Source: a bacterium 1XD42-1
GTDB taxonomy: Bacteria; Bacillota; Clostridia; Oscillospirales; Ruminococcaceae
Direction: 5' to 3'
Assembly (NCBI GenBank): GCA_003612625.1
Contig: RAZJ01000001.1
Coordinates: 124,001-188,000 of the forward strand
DNA: 64,000 nucleotides
Shown here in pieces: positions 15,657 through 25,492 of the stretch (position 1 is the first letter of the stretch; each line of letters begins with the position of its first letter). The position numbers and the translations under genes were made by a program. The notes under the pieces are model-generated. The model was not told the origin of the DNA. It did no database searches and worked only from the letters and a program-made list of their open reading frames with translations.

Positions 15657-18600
15657 TTGAGAATCCCCGTAGGCATATCTGTGGATTTTTTACGAACAGG
15701 GGATAATTTTTTACGTTCCGGCAATGCCATATCTATGGCAGGTGCCGTTGTTCTTGCAGCAACACTTCCAGCACTTGACGAAGTATATGGGACTGGCTGT
15801 TGGGCTGCTGAAGTTTGATTCAGGGATGGAACCGTAAATGAAATGGGTGCCGCTGTATTTGGAATGTCCTTATTCGCGCTGTTGGCGGAATTTAAGTTTT
15901 CTGTTTCTTCTGTAAATGGTATCGGATTCCCATATTCATCTGATTTGTTCTCAGCCCCACGGATTTTTTCGCTTGTTGAGAGATACGTACTAAAGTGGGA
16001 AATCGGGACAGAGAATGTGCCTTTTGCATTGGTATGGACATATCCATAATAGTCAATGCGATCCCGTTCCTGATTGTAGTAATTCCAGAAAAGTGTTTCA
16101 TTACTGTAATGACGTCCTAAATCTACTGTCAAAAGCATTTCCGCAGGTAAGGCTCCATGCTGGTTAAAGTAGTAATATACTGGCTCAATGTGACTGTTAT
16201 TTCCTGCGGCATCCATAGCATCACGGATTTTCTTTTCGTCCGGTGTACGGAAGCTGAAACGTAAATCAAAGCTTTCTACGTTGGGAATAACACCATCAAT
16301 ATCAGCACCAAAGATTTGAAGGGTATAATCATTGCCTTTGAAAATAATGCTCTTGTCTGGGTAATCCTCTTTCAAGGTTTTAAATACATCTGCGGAAATA
16401 ATAGGATATTGCGTAATGTCAATTACGATTGGATCAGATGATACAAAGTCCACATCTTCTGCTGGCAAAGGTTTGAAATTGCCGATTTTCTCCTCATCAT
16501 TCCGGTAAAGATGGAGGACATATTCCCGAGCAGTTGTCCTTGGCGGATTTCCTTCCTTATCTGGAAGTACAGTTGCACTTCCGCCACCACCAGCCGTAGC
16601 ATTATTTGACATATTATTTACAATAGCTTGTTCTGACCATACATAAACATGAATGTCTATTTCGTCATCCATCAAGGAAGTCGTATAATAATCTTCAAAC
16701 TCTGTCAAAACTTTACTTTCGGCTGTCACTTCGATTTTACAGCTTGAATCCCGCAGCTTCGGATAAACTTTAATATCCATCGCTTCTGGTTTGAGGTAGA
16801 CTTCATATTCTGTGATGCTGGAATCAAACTTCGGCTGCATATCCGCATAATCTACCCACAAATCTTTCAGCATGTCTTCATCATTGGGTTTTAACATATT
16901 CCAGTTTTTATAGCTGATGGTATAAGTACGCTTTGTTTTGCCGTCCTGCGCTGTAACTACTACTTTAATTTTGCCTGTTTTCTCGCTTGGGGTAAAGTTA
17001 TATGCTTCACCGTTGCCAACTTTTTTGTCGTTAATTGTAATTGTCGCCTTTGACGAATCATCTTTGGAACCATCATCCAATAACCACGCCGTAATGGGGA
17101 TTGTTGTCATGCCTTTGGGGATTTCAATTTTATAGTTCAGTTTCTTTTTGTCAAAAGGCGTTGGAATGGGACGGAATAACAGTGTCCCGGCTTTCAAGTC
17201 CTTCAAATAGCAGTTCTTTGATGGAGCTAAATATTTTACATTGATCGTCACTTTATTAGTGCTCCCATCCTCTGCTGTCAGCTCAACCACAATTTGATTA
17301 TCCCCTACATTTAATTTTACGAGTGTCCCTTCTGAACGAGGTGTTTCCCCATTAACCTTTACTGTCGTAGTAGGTGCTGTCGGTGTGACTTGAACAAGTA
17401 ACTGCATATCGCCAGGTGTATATTCAATTTCAACGTCATATACATCTTTAATCCCTTTATATTCGTTGTAATCAAATCCTTCGTCTGCTGTTACCTGAGC
17501 ATTTGTCAACGTATTTGTCAAAGTGATATCCGCAGTAGTATCCCGATTGGGCTCCTCCTTATCAATAATAATATGATAAATACGTCCTTTTCCTTTCAAG
17601 CTTGGATCTTCTGGATCTACCTGGACATTTAATATCATACGATTGTTGTTGAATAGGAGCTGTTCCCCTTCAAATATAAATTCTACTGCTTGGGGTTCTC
17701 CGTTTATATCGCGATGCGCTTGATAATATATTTTCTCATCTAGTGGCTTCTTAATATGGTCAGGCCATACCCAAACGCCCCTTGCCAAGTAACTATCCGG
17801 TGTAATTTTGACTCTTAATGCTCCCGTTGAATACGGAATCAATTCCGTTTCGATGTCTAAATAATCAGGATCAAATCCAACCACAGATACTGGTTTTGCT
17901 GTGGTATTCCGGTGTGCTTCATCTTTCAGCCAATAATCAACTACAGGTTCTTTAATATCAGAATTTTGATCTGGATCATCTACATAAACATGAAGCCTAT
18001 AGGTTGTATCAATACGACCGTCTTCAGAAGTTACAAATACATTGAATATTGTAAGATTATGGGTTGGATCCGAAGGATTTGTGGCGTCATATTTTAAATC
18101 CTTGCCTTCGAAAAAAATTTTTTCTTCGGGTTTAATTTCAGCCATAATGCGGGATAGGAAATTAACTGTTGCCCGTCTCGGCTGTCCATCCAATTTAATA
18201 TCAACCAAAGAAGCCCAAGCATTATTAGGTTTCGCCCGGATTTGAATACCGTTTTCCTTTTGACGATAAGGTATATGGACTTCGAAAACATTTTCATCGT
18301 TTTGGATTGACAAATCCTCGCTATCTGTATTTGTTTGAGCGAAAAAACGCTCTGGATTAAACTCTGGAGCCATTGCGTAAGGAAGGGATTGCGCTTTTGT
18401 GTCTGGATATACACCCAATGCTTCCAATAATGCGTCATCATTTGGCTTTTCTCTTTTGACATAAAGAGTATAAGTTTCAATATCACCTGTTTCAGCTGTA
18501 CAAGTAAATTTGATTGTGTATAAGCGATCTACCTGCAACTCCTTTGATTTGCCAGGTATTGTTCCCGTTGTGTCAGGCGGCAGTTCTAATGTTTCATATC

Positions 18601-20989
18601 CACTATCTGTTGAAATATCCCGAACCCATTCTACTTTAATAGGATTTATATTCCTTTCAACATGATATCTTGCTGTAAAATTTAAGCTTTTAACAACATA
18701 TGGCAATGTAATCGGATCTGTTATAGAACCATATTCCCATTTCTCTGACTCAAAGCCATAATTTATTATTCCACCTGGAAAATTCTTATTAAAACTCTGT
18801 AGAATTCTTTCTGACACATCTGGCGGTGACATAGGATTTGCTTTCATTTCCAGTTTCTCCAATGTTGCATCTGGATCGGGGGCATTTGGTTCAATGTATA
18901 ATTGGAACAGAGTTTTTCCTCTGACGTTTTCGTCCATGGTGTTGCCTGCCCGATTATAAAATATAAACTTTAGCCTTACTCCACCTGGTTTTACAGCCTT
19001 TATTGTGAAAGGAACAACAAACTGTCCGCTTTCTGCTTCATTACGAATCTCAGTTCCAAATGTATACAATGTATTTTCATTTGTATAAAGCTCAACTGCA
19101 CCGCCGTCCGATTCTGATTCTTGTTCAATCACAAGCCGTTCCGCCTTACCGCCCAAGGTACCGAATTTAAGAAGTCCTGTATATTTGTAAGGAGGTAGTG
19201 TCTTTGGATCATAATGATAAAATTCCGTACTTGTTCCACCGTCAAAAACACCCATTTTTAAAATATCAGCCGACTCGAAATCTTTTTGATTATCTTTTTG
19301 TTGGTGGTTAACATTATCATATTCGCCGCTAAATTGATATTGAAAATCGACTTCTGGAGGATCACCTGTTCCAAGGACTCTAATTGGAATGACTGCTGTT
19401 GCTCTTACCTGCTCAAACGGTGTTGGGTATGAACCATCAGTATCTATACTGTCTCCAATTTTAAGGAACTGCTTGGTTAATTCTATTGGGCAATTTTTTT
19501 CCAAAATAGAACCATCACTAATCTTTTTGCTGTTGTCAGTTGGATCGTAATTTCCCGTATCTTCTGGCTTAAATATTGTAGCATCCGCCTGATCATTTCG
19601 GATATTAACCCGTGGCGTATAAAAAATCCTTGCTACTAAAAAACCATCTACACTTTTTTTTGCTGGATTTACTGAAACAATTGTCCCTGAATCTGGAATA
19701 TCAACCACTTCTGCATGGTCTTGACGATATTTAAGATCTCCTTTTGGAACCCAACTCCATACAATGTCAAAATCCCTGCTGTTAAACTGGGTTATTTTCT
19801 TTTTAATTTGAAAATTTTGAGAAATGCCAATATCCAGATCACTAAGAGAATCACCGTTAGCCAAAGTAATAAACTTATTTCCTACCTGATCAATGGCCGT
19901 ATCCGGATTATCTAAAGCTGATACAATTTTTGTCAAAGCATCAACAGGTCGGTAAACAGTCAAGGCCATTGGATAACTTGTTGGAATTTCAAATAATGCG
20001 CTAAAATCAACTATTATCGAAAAATTAATATCTTCAACATCATATTGATCATACTTGTCGGTCGTCTCGTTCGGTTTTGGATATTTTTTATTTAAATCTC
20101 TTAATTTTTGCTGTATACACTGATTCAAATAACTTTGCATACCTGTAATAGTAAATGTCGCTGACGTTCTTTCTTCTTCAGTACCATCTGTTCCAGAGCC
20201 AGTATTTTTAGCTGGATATAGCGTAATTGTGAAATCGGGCCCAGTATCATTTTTTTTAAAAGTAAAACGTCCTTTCTCAAATTGGCTTCTAAACCATCCA
20301 GTAGGGTCTATACTATCATCATCCTTTTGATTCTCCTTATTATAGTGCCAATTGCCGCCAAGTATGTCATAGTTCTCAATTTTATCTGTCTCTGGATTTT
20401 GAATTGCTGAAACCTCAAATTTTAATTTAAAGTCAAATCTGCTATTTCCGGTAATACCCAAAGGGTTCTCTGCCGCTATATCTGCTTGAGATGTTGCATA
20501 ATCTGACTTAAGATCTACTTTTCCTTTTTCAGCTACAGTTGAAATTAGTCTTCCATCCATATAATAGCTTGCCCGCATAGAACCATAATCGTTATCTGGT
20601 TTTGGAGACGATGGGCTGTAATTCTTCCAATACTTCTGATCGCCTGCGGTCACATCTACTCTTAGATCCCATGTTGGATTGCTACCCTGTATATCAAAAA
20701 ATTTTTTATCCGTTGCGTTATCTTGACCTCTACCAATATTAAAAGCCGGATGACTTACATTATAATTGACAGGAACTCTTCCGAAAATAGGGATTGGAGC
20801 ACCAGCCACAACTTCACTAGCTCTATTACGATCCCCTGTAAGATTTTGAAATTGAAATTCAACAACATTTGCTGCCGCATGTACATTTAATACCATCCCA
20901 GAAACGGAACCCAATGCCATTTCAGCGGACAAGAACAGTGCGCACAACTTTTTACCCCATCTATTAAAAAAATTCCGTTTCTTCATCAT
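15653..20989 (-). CDS. giant secreted surface protein with cadherin-like beta-sandwich repeats
   Basis: About 1778 residues. A long signal peptide (basic MKKRNFFNRWGKK, then a hydrophobic core, cleavage near VHAAA) marks it as secreted. Residues about 45-700 form a unique region without a recognised family. From about 710 to 1500 I see five or six repeats of the cadherin-like beta-sandwich type (patterns such as ATLEKLEM, DALLEALGVYP, CYLKDLKAG, DMLKDLWVDY, each ending in TYTLYV-like strands). The C-terminus is Ser/Ala/Pro-rich and basic, with no LPXTG plus hydrophobic anchor; an IPNTA sequence near residue 1712 is the only sorting-like motif. The gene has a sigma28-type promoter, placing it in the late flagellar regulon. 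Likely adhesin or surface-sheath role (inference). Start chosen at 20989, 11 bases after GAGGGG. Confidence 0.8.
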   Translation of the reverse strand: MMKKRNFFNRWGKKLCALFLSAEMALGSVSGMVLNVHAAANVVEFQFQNLTGDRNRASEVVAGAPIPIFGRVPVNYNVSHPAFNIGRGQDNATDKKFFDIQGSNPTWDLRVDVTAGDQKYWKNYSPSSPKPDNDYGSMRASYYMDGRLISTVAEKGKVDLKSDYATSQADIAAENPLGITGNSRFDFKLKFEVSAIQNPETDKIENYDILGGNWHYNKENQKDDDSIDPTGWFRSQFEKGRFTFKKNDTGPDFTITLYPAKNTGSGTDGTEEERTSATFTITGMQSYLNQCIQQKLRDLNKKYPKPNETTDKYDQYDVEDINFSIIVDFSALFEIPTSYPMALTVYRPVDALTKIVSALDNPDTAIDQVGNKFITLANGDSLSDLDIGISQNFQIKKKITQFNSRDFDIVWSWVPKGDLKYRQDHAEVVDIPDSGTIVSVNPAKKSVDGFLVARIFYTPRVNIRNDQADATIFKPEDTGNYDPTDNSKKISDGSILEKNCPIELTKQFLKIGDSIDTDGSYPTPFEQVRATAVIPIRVLGTGDPPEVDFQYQFSGEYDNVNHQQKDNQKDFESADILKMGVFDGGTSTEFYHYDPKTLPPYKYTGLLKFGTLGGKAERLVIEQESESDGGAVELYTNENTLYTFGTEIRNEAESGQFVVPFTIKAVKPGGVRLKFIFYNRAGNTMDENVRGKTLFQLYIEPNAPDPDATLEKLEMKANPMSPPDVSERILQSFNKNFPGGIINYGFESEKWEYGSITDPITLPYVVKSLNFTARYHVERNINPIKVEWVRDISTDSGYETLELPPDTTGTIPGKSKELQVDRLYTIKFTCTAETGDIETYTLYVKREKPNDDALLEALGVYPDTKAQSLPYAMAPEFNPERFFAQTNTDSEDLSIQNDENVFEVHIPYRQKENGIQIRAKPNNAWASLVDIKLDGQPRRATVNFLSRIMAEIKPEEKIFFEGKDLKYDATNPSDPTHNLTIFNVFVTSEDGRIDTTYRLHVYVDDPDQNSDIKEPVVDYWLKDEAHRNTTAKPVSVVGFDPDYLDIETELIPYSTGALRVKITPDSYLARGVWVWPDHIKKPLDEKIYYQAHRDINGEPQAVEFIFEGEQLLFNNNRMILNVQVDPEDPSLKGKGRIYHIIIDKEEPNRDTTADITLTNTLTNAQVTADEGFDYNEYKGIKDVYDVEIEYTPGDMQLLVQVTPTAPTTTVKVNGETPRSEGTLVKLNVGDNQIVVELTAEDGSTNKVTINVKYLAPSKNCYLKDLKAGTLLFRPIPTPFDKKKLNYKIEIPKGMTTIPITAWLLDDGSKDDSSKATITINDKKVGNGEAYNFTPSEKTGKIKVVVTAQDGKTKRTYTISYKNWNMLKPNDEDMLKDLWVDYADMQPKFDSSITEYEVYLKPEAMDIKVYPKLRDSSCKIEVTAESKVLTEFEDYYTTSLMDDEIDIHVYVWSEQAIVNNMSNNATAGGGGSATVLPDKEGNPPRTTAREYVLHLYRNDEEKIGNFKPLPAEDVDFVSSDPIVIDITQYPIISADVFKTLKEDYPDKSIIFKGNDYTLQIFGADIDGVIPNVESFDLRFSFRTPDEKKIRDAMDAAGNNSHIEPVYYYFNQHGALPAEMLLTVDLGRHYSNETLFWNYYNQERDRIDYYGYVHTNAKGTFSVPISHFSTYLSTSEKIRGAENKSDEYGNPIPFTEETENLNSANSANKDIPNTAAPISFTVPSLNQTSAAQQPVPYTSSSAGSVAARTTAPAIDMALPERKKLSPVRKKSTDMPTGILK

Positions 20990-21082
20990 AACAATCATTA
21001 CCCCTCACGATAGGCTGCGGGCCAACAAAGACCCAAAATGGTTTATACTGGATCAACAGGCATACAAATAGCCTCAATCATT

Positions 21083-21109
21083 TAATCGGCCGGAACAGCG
21101 AAAACTTAA
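21083..21109 (-). promoter_or_regulatory. sigma28 (SigD/FliA-type) promoter of the surface protein-sortase operon
   Basis: On the minus strand TTAAGTTT (21102-21109), 11 bases, then GCCGATTA (21083-21090). The sigma28 consensus is TAAAGTTT-N11-GCCGATAA, so each half matches 7 of 8 with exact spacing. It lies about 94 bases before the chosen start. Confidence 0.8.
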
Positions 21110-21121
21110 CCTTTTGCTGTA

Positions 21122-21164
21122 AAAAAAAAGGTGGACGGGGGCACAAAAAATATGCCGCCGTCCA
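21122..21164 (-). terminator. intrinsic terminator after fliS
   Basis: TGGACGG/CCGTCCA stem with an inner GGCA/TGCC-like pairing, followed on the minus strand by CC and nine T. It ends the fliD-fliS transcript just before the sigma28 promoter of the surface protein gene. Confidence 0.8.
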
Positions 21165-21181
21165 TAAAGATGGACAATATG

Positions 21182-21589
21182 TTACCCAATCATTTCAGAA
21201 CTATGTTGGGGTTGCTGTTCTATACGGAGCTGTTTATCGGCCTGAGCAAAAGCATCACGCAATTCAGAAATCATAGGCGTAATGGATTCAAGAGGTTTGG
21301 TATCGCGATGGATGCTGGCAGCCATAATCTGATCTTTAAAGAAACGATATAAACTAGCGAGATTATTGGAGATAGGATATTTCCGATCGAGGGTAGAGCT
21401 AAGATATTGGAGAATATTCTGAGCTTTTTGCAAACATTTATCCGCGCTCGCCATATCTTTTTCTTTAATAAAATGGACACCGTTATGAAGCTGTTTAACA
21501 GTTTCATCATAAAGTTTCAGCAGCATATCTGCCCGAGTCATGGTCATGACGGATTGTTCCTGATAACGGCTATATGCGTTTGTTTGCAT
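21182..21589 (-). CDS. fliS: flagellin export chaperone FliS
   Basis: FliS binds the C-terminal helix of flagellin in the cytosol and prevents early polymerisation. The 135-residue all-helical protein begins with the consensus NAYSRYQEQSVMTMTRADML and continues LLKLYDETVKQL, both family signatures. It follows fliD by about 100 bases and is closed by a terminator. No flagellin gene is in the window, so its client is encoded elsewhere. Confidence 0.95.
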   Translation of the reverse strand: MQTNAYSRYQEQSVMTMTRADMLLKLYDETVKQLHNGVHFIKEKDMASADKCLQKAQNILQYLSSTLDRKYPISNNLASLYRFFKDQIMAASIHRDTKPLESITPMISELRDAFAQADKQLRIEQQPQHSSEMIG

Positions 21590-21697
21590 ATCCTGGCCCC
21601 ATTCTGCCGATGCGCGCGGCTAAAATTTTTAAATCAAAATAAATGCCCCTTATCTGCGCAAAATATAATGTTATTGATAAGGGGCTATCCTTACCTA

Positions 21698-24600
21698 TCA
21701 ACCGCCTAATTGTTGAGCTAACCAGCTAGCTTGTTGGTTCATCTGTTGGATATATTGTTCCATTGCATTAAACTGGCTCCAATAGCGTTGATATTCGGAA
21801 TCATACCGATCCTGTAAGGTGAGTAAGTTATCATCAATGGATTTCATTTGCTTATAGAGGGAGCTGGAAGTATCACTCTTAGAGCTGCCTGCCAAAGCAA
21901 CCAAACGTCCTGGATTTGCACTGCTGCTACGGGCGGCACGGTTAATGGCATTATTTAAGGAAGTAGCAACACCATCCACGCTGTCAGTAAATAACTGACG
22001 GATCGCTTCCGGATCAGAGTTAATCATTTCTTTGAGTTTGCTGTGGTCAATGACTAACTGGCCACCCCATTCTGTAGAAGAATTGGTTGTAATGCCTATA
22101 TTATAGATACCAATATCAGATCCGGAAGGTTTGCTATAAATGGTAGAACGTAAATCGCTCCAAATAGCATTCAAAGCAGAATCGCCGCGGAGTAAGCCTG
22201 TTTTTGCTTTTTCTTCCCAAAGTTCGACTTCACGGTCGCTCATTTCAGCTTTTTGTTCATCTGTCAAAGGCAAATAATCTTTATAGTCAGGATCCTCTAC
22301 CAACAAGCTATGGATTTTCTCCATAATCTTGTTATATTCGTCAACAAATTTAACAATACCATCATAAATCTGATCCGTATCTCTTGTAATGTCGATTTCA
22401 CCGGCAACTTCATCATAAGCATAAATTTCACTGCCATCCTTCATCCTTGGGTTGCCGTCATCGTCGTTAACTAAATTATTATCTTCATCCCGATAATATC
22501 CATCTTTGTCAATACTAAATTCTCCGTCAGCTAATTTAAAGTTGCCATTGGCATCTTTTTGCCGTCCATCGAACACTTGTGTCAAGGAGTAGTTGACGCC
22601 TTCATAAGTGAAGTCATTGCTGGAACGTTCAATTTGATTACCGTTAATGCTTAAAATAGAATTTTGACCTTTTACGGTATTAAGAGTTTCCGTTTGGGCT
22701 TTAAAAGTTATGCCGCTGCTTTTGTCGCCGCCGAACAGCTCATTTAGTCCCTTTATACCTGTCAGCGTATCCAAATTCAGTGCAGCATCCCCGTCTGCAC
22801 GATTTTCTACGATAAGCCGTCCTTCATTAGCGTCCCAGTCAAATTTATAGCTTTTAAGAGTTGGATCAGTAGAAGCATTTAATTCATCGACTAAATCTTG
22901 AATAGTTGAAGTCCCGGTAAGCCCTAAACTATTTGGACTTGCGATCGTTAATCCGCCAATTTTGCCTAATTTTGTTGTAGCTTGCGCGATATTGCTCTGG
23001 CCATTTTCAAAGCCTAATTGCGCCATAACCGTTCCAGGGCCTGCTTTTGCAATAATGGCAGCGCCCTCGTGGCCCGCAGTGATAGTAATTTTTCCGCCAT
23101 TAAAGCCAAATTTAATGCCGCCTGCCATTTGAGCTTCTTCATTTTTTTCAAGAGCAGCATTGATGGCTTCAACAATTCTTTCTTTATTGGTAAATTTTTC
23201 GCCGTCTTTCTCTTTATCCGGGGAAACAGAAACAGAAACGCTTCTGCGGCGTCCGTCAGCAGTAATAATGTCAAATTGGACTTTTCCACCAGTGGAATCT
23301 AATGGTATATTCTTTGCCCCTTCCACTGTTTTAGAAGTAGTCAAGGTCTGGCCTGCTACGGAAGTATTTCCTTTAATGTCTCCGAATAATGCTGTCAACA
23401 AATTGCCCCGTATTTGTTTCATCTCAATTTGGGAGCCTTCTCCAGATACAGTAGATTCTAACGAGAATTTATCCGTATTCTCATTATAAGTTAATTTGAC
23501 GCCTGCTTCGCTGTTATTGATTTGAACCATTAAATCGGTTAAAGTGGTATCGCCAGTAACATGGAAGTCCTCACCATTGATCGAAAATTCAAAATCATTG
23601 CCCTTTAATGCTGTTGCGAAGTTGATTTGATCCAAACGCATACCAGTAGTCATTTTGTTGGATGAACCGGTTTTAATGCCCAAAATATCCATGACCCCGC
23701 TGGTACCAGTAATCGTAAAGCTGCGGCTGGTATCTTTTGTGCTGAAAAGCATTTCGCCAGTAGCTGCATCCCGTGTAACCTGAATAGCACCACCAAACGT
23801 CTTTTCCATGCCACTCTGTACTGCATCAAATAAGGATTTTTGGACTTTTTCTACATTATCCGAATTACTTAAATAGGTGTTTAAATCTGACTCTGATAGA
23901 GCACCTAATTCCGACAAATCAGACAAATCCAAATAAACAGTTTTTCTTTCGCCACCGTCAAGCTGTACCTGGAAACCGGGCTGTAACTGGCGGGTATCAA
24001 TCTTAGTAGTATAACTGCCGGAACCTTTTACATTGGTACTGCCTAATCCTAATAGAGCTTTGCCTGTGGTATCTGTATCAATCATGATGGTCTGGCCAGA
24101 GCCGCTCGTATTAAAAGTTAATTTACCATTAGCACTTTTAACCTTAATCCCAAGATCTGCCCCAGAATCATCTTTTGCCAAAAGCTTGGTAAGCTCTGCC
24201 GCAGCCTGACTATCCGTCATTCCTGCTAATGCTTTCAGCTCCTCAGCTTTTAATGTTCTGGTTTTCGTACCGCCAGAGCCGTCAACACTAATTTTGATTT
24301 CCGTTTTTAAGTTTTCATCAAACTTTTTAATTGCCTCAACAATATCTTCTGCCGCACTTTTCTTTTTAACTTCTTCTGAATCTGTACTTTTTGCAGAGCC
24401 GTGGCTGCTTCTCAGTTCCCCAGAAGCTTTTTTAGTACCGGTTTTCTTGGCAGCCTTCGCCAACTGGCTGATAAAGTCCACCCTGGATGTCCCGGTAGCT
24501 GCATTAGAAGTAGCCGTAGCATGGAAATATTTTGATTCTGTAACGGCTGACATTTTGCTGAAGAAAGCGTCAGACAGCAAGTTGGTAGTAGGGTTAGAAA

Positions 24601-24811
24601 AACTAAAGAAATTGGTCTGCAAATTGCGCAATTGGGTAGCCAAATCACGATATAATTGCTGTTTATACTCCAACTGAGCTTTTTTCTGCTGTTGGGCTAC
24701 AATTTTACTTTTTGTACCGGACAGCATTTTTTCAACCATAGTTTCAGTATCCATACCGGAAACCAGGCCGGATAAACCATAGCTGGAAGCGCTTAACGAA
24801 TTTATCGCCAT
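21698..24811 (-). CDS. fliD: flagellar filament capping protein FliD, greatly enlarged
   Basis: FliD forms the distal cap under which flagellin subunits assemble. The N-terminal SYGLSGLVSGMDTETMVEKM and the FliD C-terminal domain (IVKFVDEYNKIMEKIHSL, IGITTNSSTEWGGQLVID, MEQYIQQMNQQASWLAQQL) are clear. The protein has 1037 residues, about twice the usual 450-550. The additional central part contains several flagellin-hook-like repeats (DLNTYLSNSDN, TLTDLMVQINNSEAGVKL) and an acidic Asp-rich stretch that resembles Ca-binding loops (SIDKDGYYRDEDNNLVNDDD). A sigma28-type promoter lies about 30 bases upstream. Confidence 0.94.
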   Translation of the reverse strand: MAINSLSASSYGLSGLVSGMDTETMVEKMLSGTKSKIVAQQQKKAQLEYKQQLYRDLATQLRNLQTNFFSFSNPTTNLLSDAFFSKMSAVTESKYFHATATSNAATGTSRVDFISQLAKAAKKTGTKKASGELRSSHGSAKSTDSEEVKKKSAAEDIVEAIKKFDENLKTEIKISVDGSGGTKTRTLKAEELKALAGMTDSQAAAELTKLLAKDDSGADLGIKVKSANGKLTFNTSGSGQTIMIDTDTTGKALLGLGSTNVKGSGSYTTKIDTRQLQPGFQVQLDGGERKTVYLDLSDLSELGALSESDLNTYLSNSDNVEKVQKSLFDAVQSGMEKTFGGAIQVTRDAATGEMLFSTKDTSRSFTITGTSGVMDILGIKTGSSNKMTTGMRLDQINFATALKGNDFEFSINGEDFHVTGDTTLTDLMVQINNSEAGVKLTYNENTDKFSLESTVSGEGSQIEMKQIRGNLLTALFGDIKGNTSVAGQTLTTSKTVEGAKNIPLDSTGGKVQFDIITADGRRRSVSVSVSPDKEKDGEKFTNKERIVEAINAALEKNEEAQMAGGIKFGFNGGKITITAGHEGAAIIAKAGPGTVMAQLGFENGQSNIAQATTKLGKIGGLTIASPNSLGLTGTSTIQDLVDELNASTDPTLKSYKFDWDANEGRLIVENRADGDAALNLDTLTGIKGLNELFGGDKSSGITFKAQTETLNTVKGQNSILSINGNQIERSSNDFTYEGVNYSLTQVFDGRQKDANGNFKLADGEFSIDKDGYYRDEDNNLVNDDDGNPRMKDGSEIYAYDEVAGEIDITRDTDQIYDGIVKFVDEYNKIMEKIHSLLVEDPDYKDYLPLTDEQKAEMSDREVELWEEKAKTGLLRGDSALNAIWSDLRSTIYSKPSGSDIGIYNIGITTNSSTEWGGQLVIDHSKLKEMINSDPEAIRQLFTDSVDGVATSLNNAINRAARSSSANPGRLVALAGSSKSDTSSSLYKQMKSIDDNLLTLQDRYDSEYQRYWSQFNAMEQYIQQMNQQASWLAQQLGG

Positions 24812-24837
24812 AATAATACATCCTTTCTGTCCCTATT

Positions 24838-24863
24838 ATATCGGCAAAGCCTCTTCATTTTAA
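24838..24863 (-). promoter_or_regulatory. sigma28-type promoter of fliD-fliS
   Basis: The minus strand carries GCCGATAT (24838-24845), identical to the Bacillus SigD -10, preceded 13-14 bases upstream by TTAAAA. Spacing is 1-2 bases short of ideal. The transcript would start about 20 bases before the fliD ATG. Confidence 0.65.
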
Positions 24864-24985
24864 GCTTTGTCTTGAAACATCTCCTATAAATATAAATCGT
24901 CAGAAATTTAAAAAATTAACCCCTCTGGCTGTCTTTTTTTGTCTTTTGCATAAAAAAATTTTCCAAGGAAGGTTCAAAAAAACTT

Positions 24986-25456
24986 TTATATTTTCTGATT
25001 TCCCAAATAAACACCATTTTGTGTGCCCTGGGACAAATTTTTGACATAATTGTAAACTTTAGCAGTACCCTGGCCAGCTTTGACTTTTTTCATCAGCTCA
25101 TCCCGTTCTGTTTCCATCCGTTTTTTAATCTGGGCATCCATATTATAGATATGGTTGATATGAGTAAAAATTTCAGAAGCTTTATCATAAACAATTTGGA
25201 GATCCCTTGGGAAGTCGCCATAATTTCCATGGTTTGCCACAGCATCCCGCATCAAATCCGGATCGGATGCCAAATCGCAGTAACCATCAATTTCCCTATC
25301 CAGCTTGTCAATTTGTTTTGCAAGAATCCCCCGCTGTGTGATATAATGATTCATAGCCTCAATTTCGCACAAGCTTAATTTAGAAGTACAATCCTCATAT
25401 TGGGCAAACAGATCTTTTTTCTGTTGCAAACATTCTAAAACCGCTCTATGATCCAC
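24986..25456 (-). CDS. FlgN/FliT-like flagellar export chaperone (tentative)
   Basis: A predicted all-helical, charged protein of about 156 residues. The layout (VLECLQQKKDLFAQYEDCTS, then ILAKQIDKLDREIDGYCDL, then IKKRMETERDELMKKVK) resembles FlgN/FliT-type chaperones, which bind the hook-associated proteins or FliD in the cytosol. It sits just upstream of fliD, which favours a FliT-like task, but a second, more typical FlgN is at 30791-31273. Start: a GTG at 25456 placed 9 bases after AAGGA; a TTG at 25465 would abut that site. Not identified with certainty. Confidence 0.6.
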   Translation of the reverse strand: MDHRAVLECLQQKKDLFAQYEDCTSKLSLCEIEAMNHYITQRGILAKQIDKLDREIDGYCDLASDPDLMRDAVANHGNYGDFPRDLQIVYDKASEIFTHINHIYNMDAQIKKRMETERDELMKKVKAGQGTAKVYNYVKNLSQGTQNGVYLGNQKI

Positions 25457-25492
25457 ACCACTCAATCCTTTCTTTAGGAAGTGATAATCAAA

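Noticed and set aside
15700-15760. ALPER near the C-terminus of the surface protein as an LPXTG-like motif
   Set aside because: No Thr-Gly, no hydrophobic helix after it; IPNTA further upstream is the better candidate but is also incomplete.
21083-21109. A sigmaA promoter for the surface protein (TATAAA near 21040)
   Set aside because: No -35 at a suitable distance; the sigma28 match is far better.
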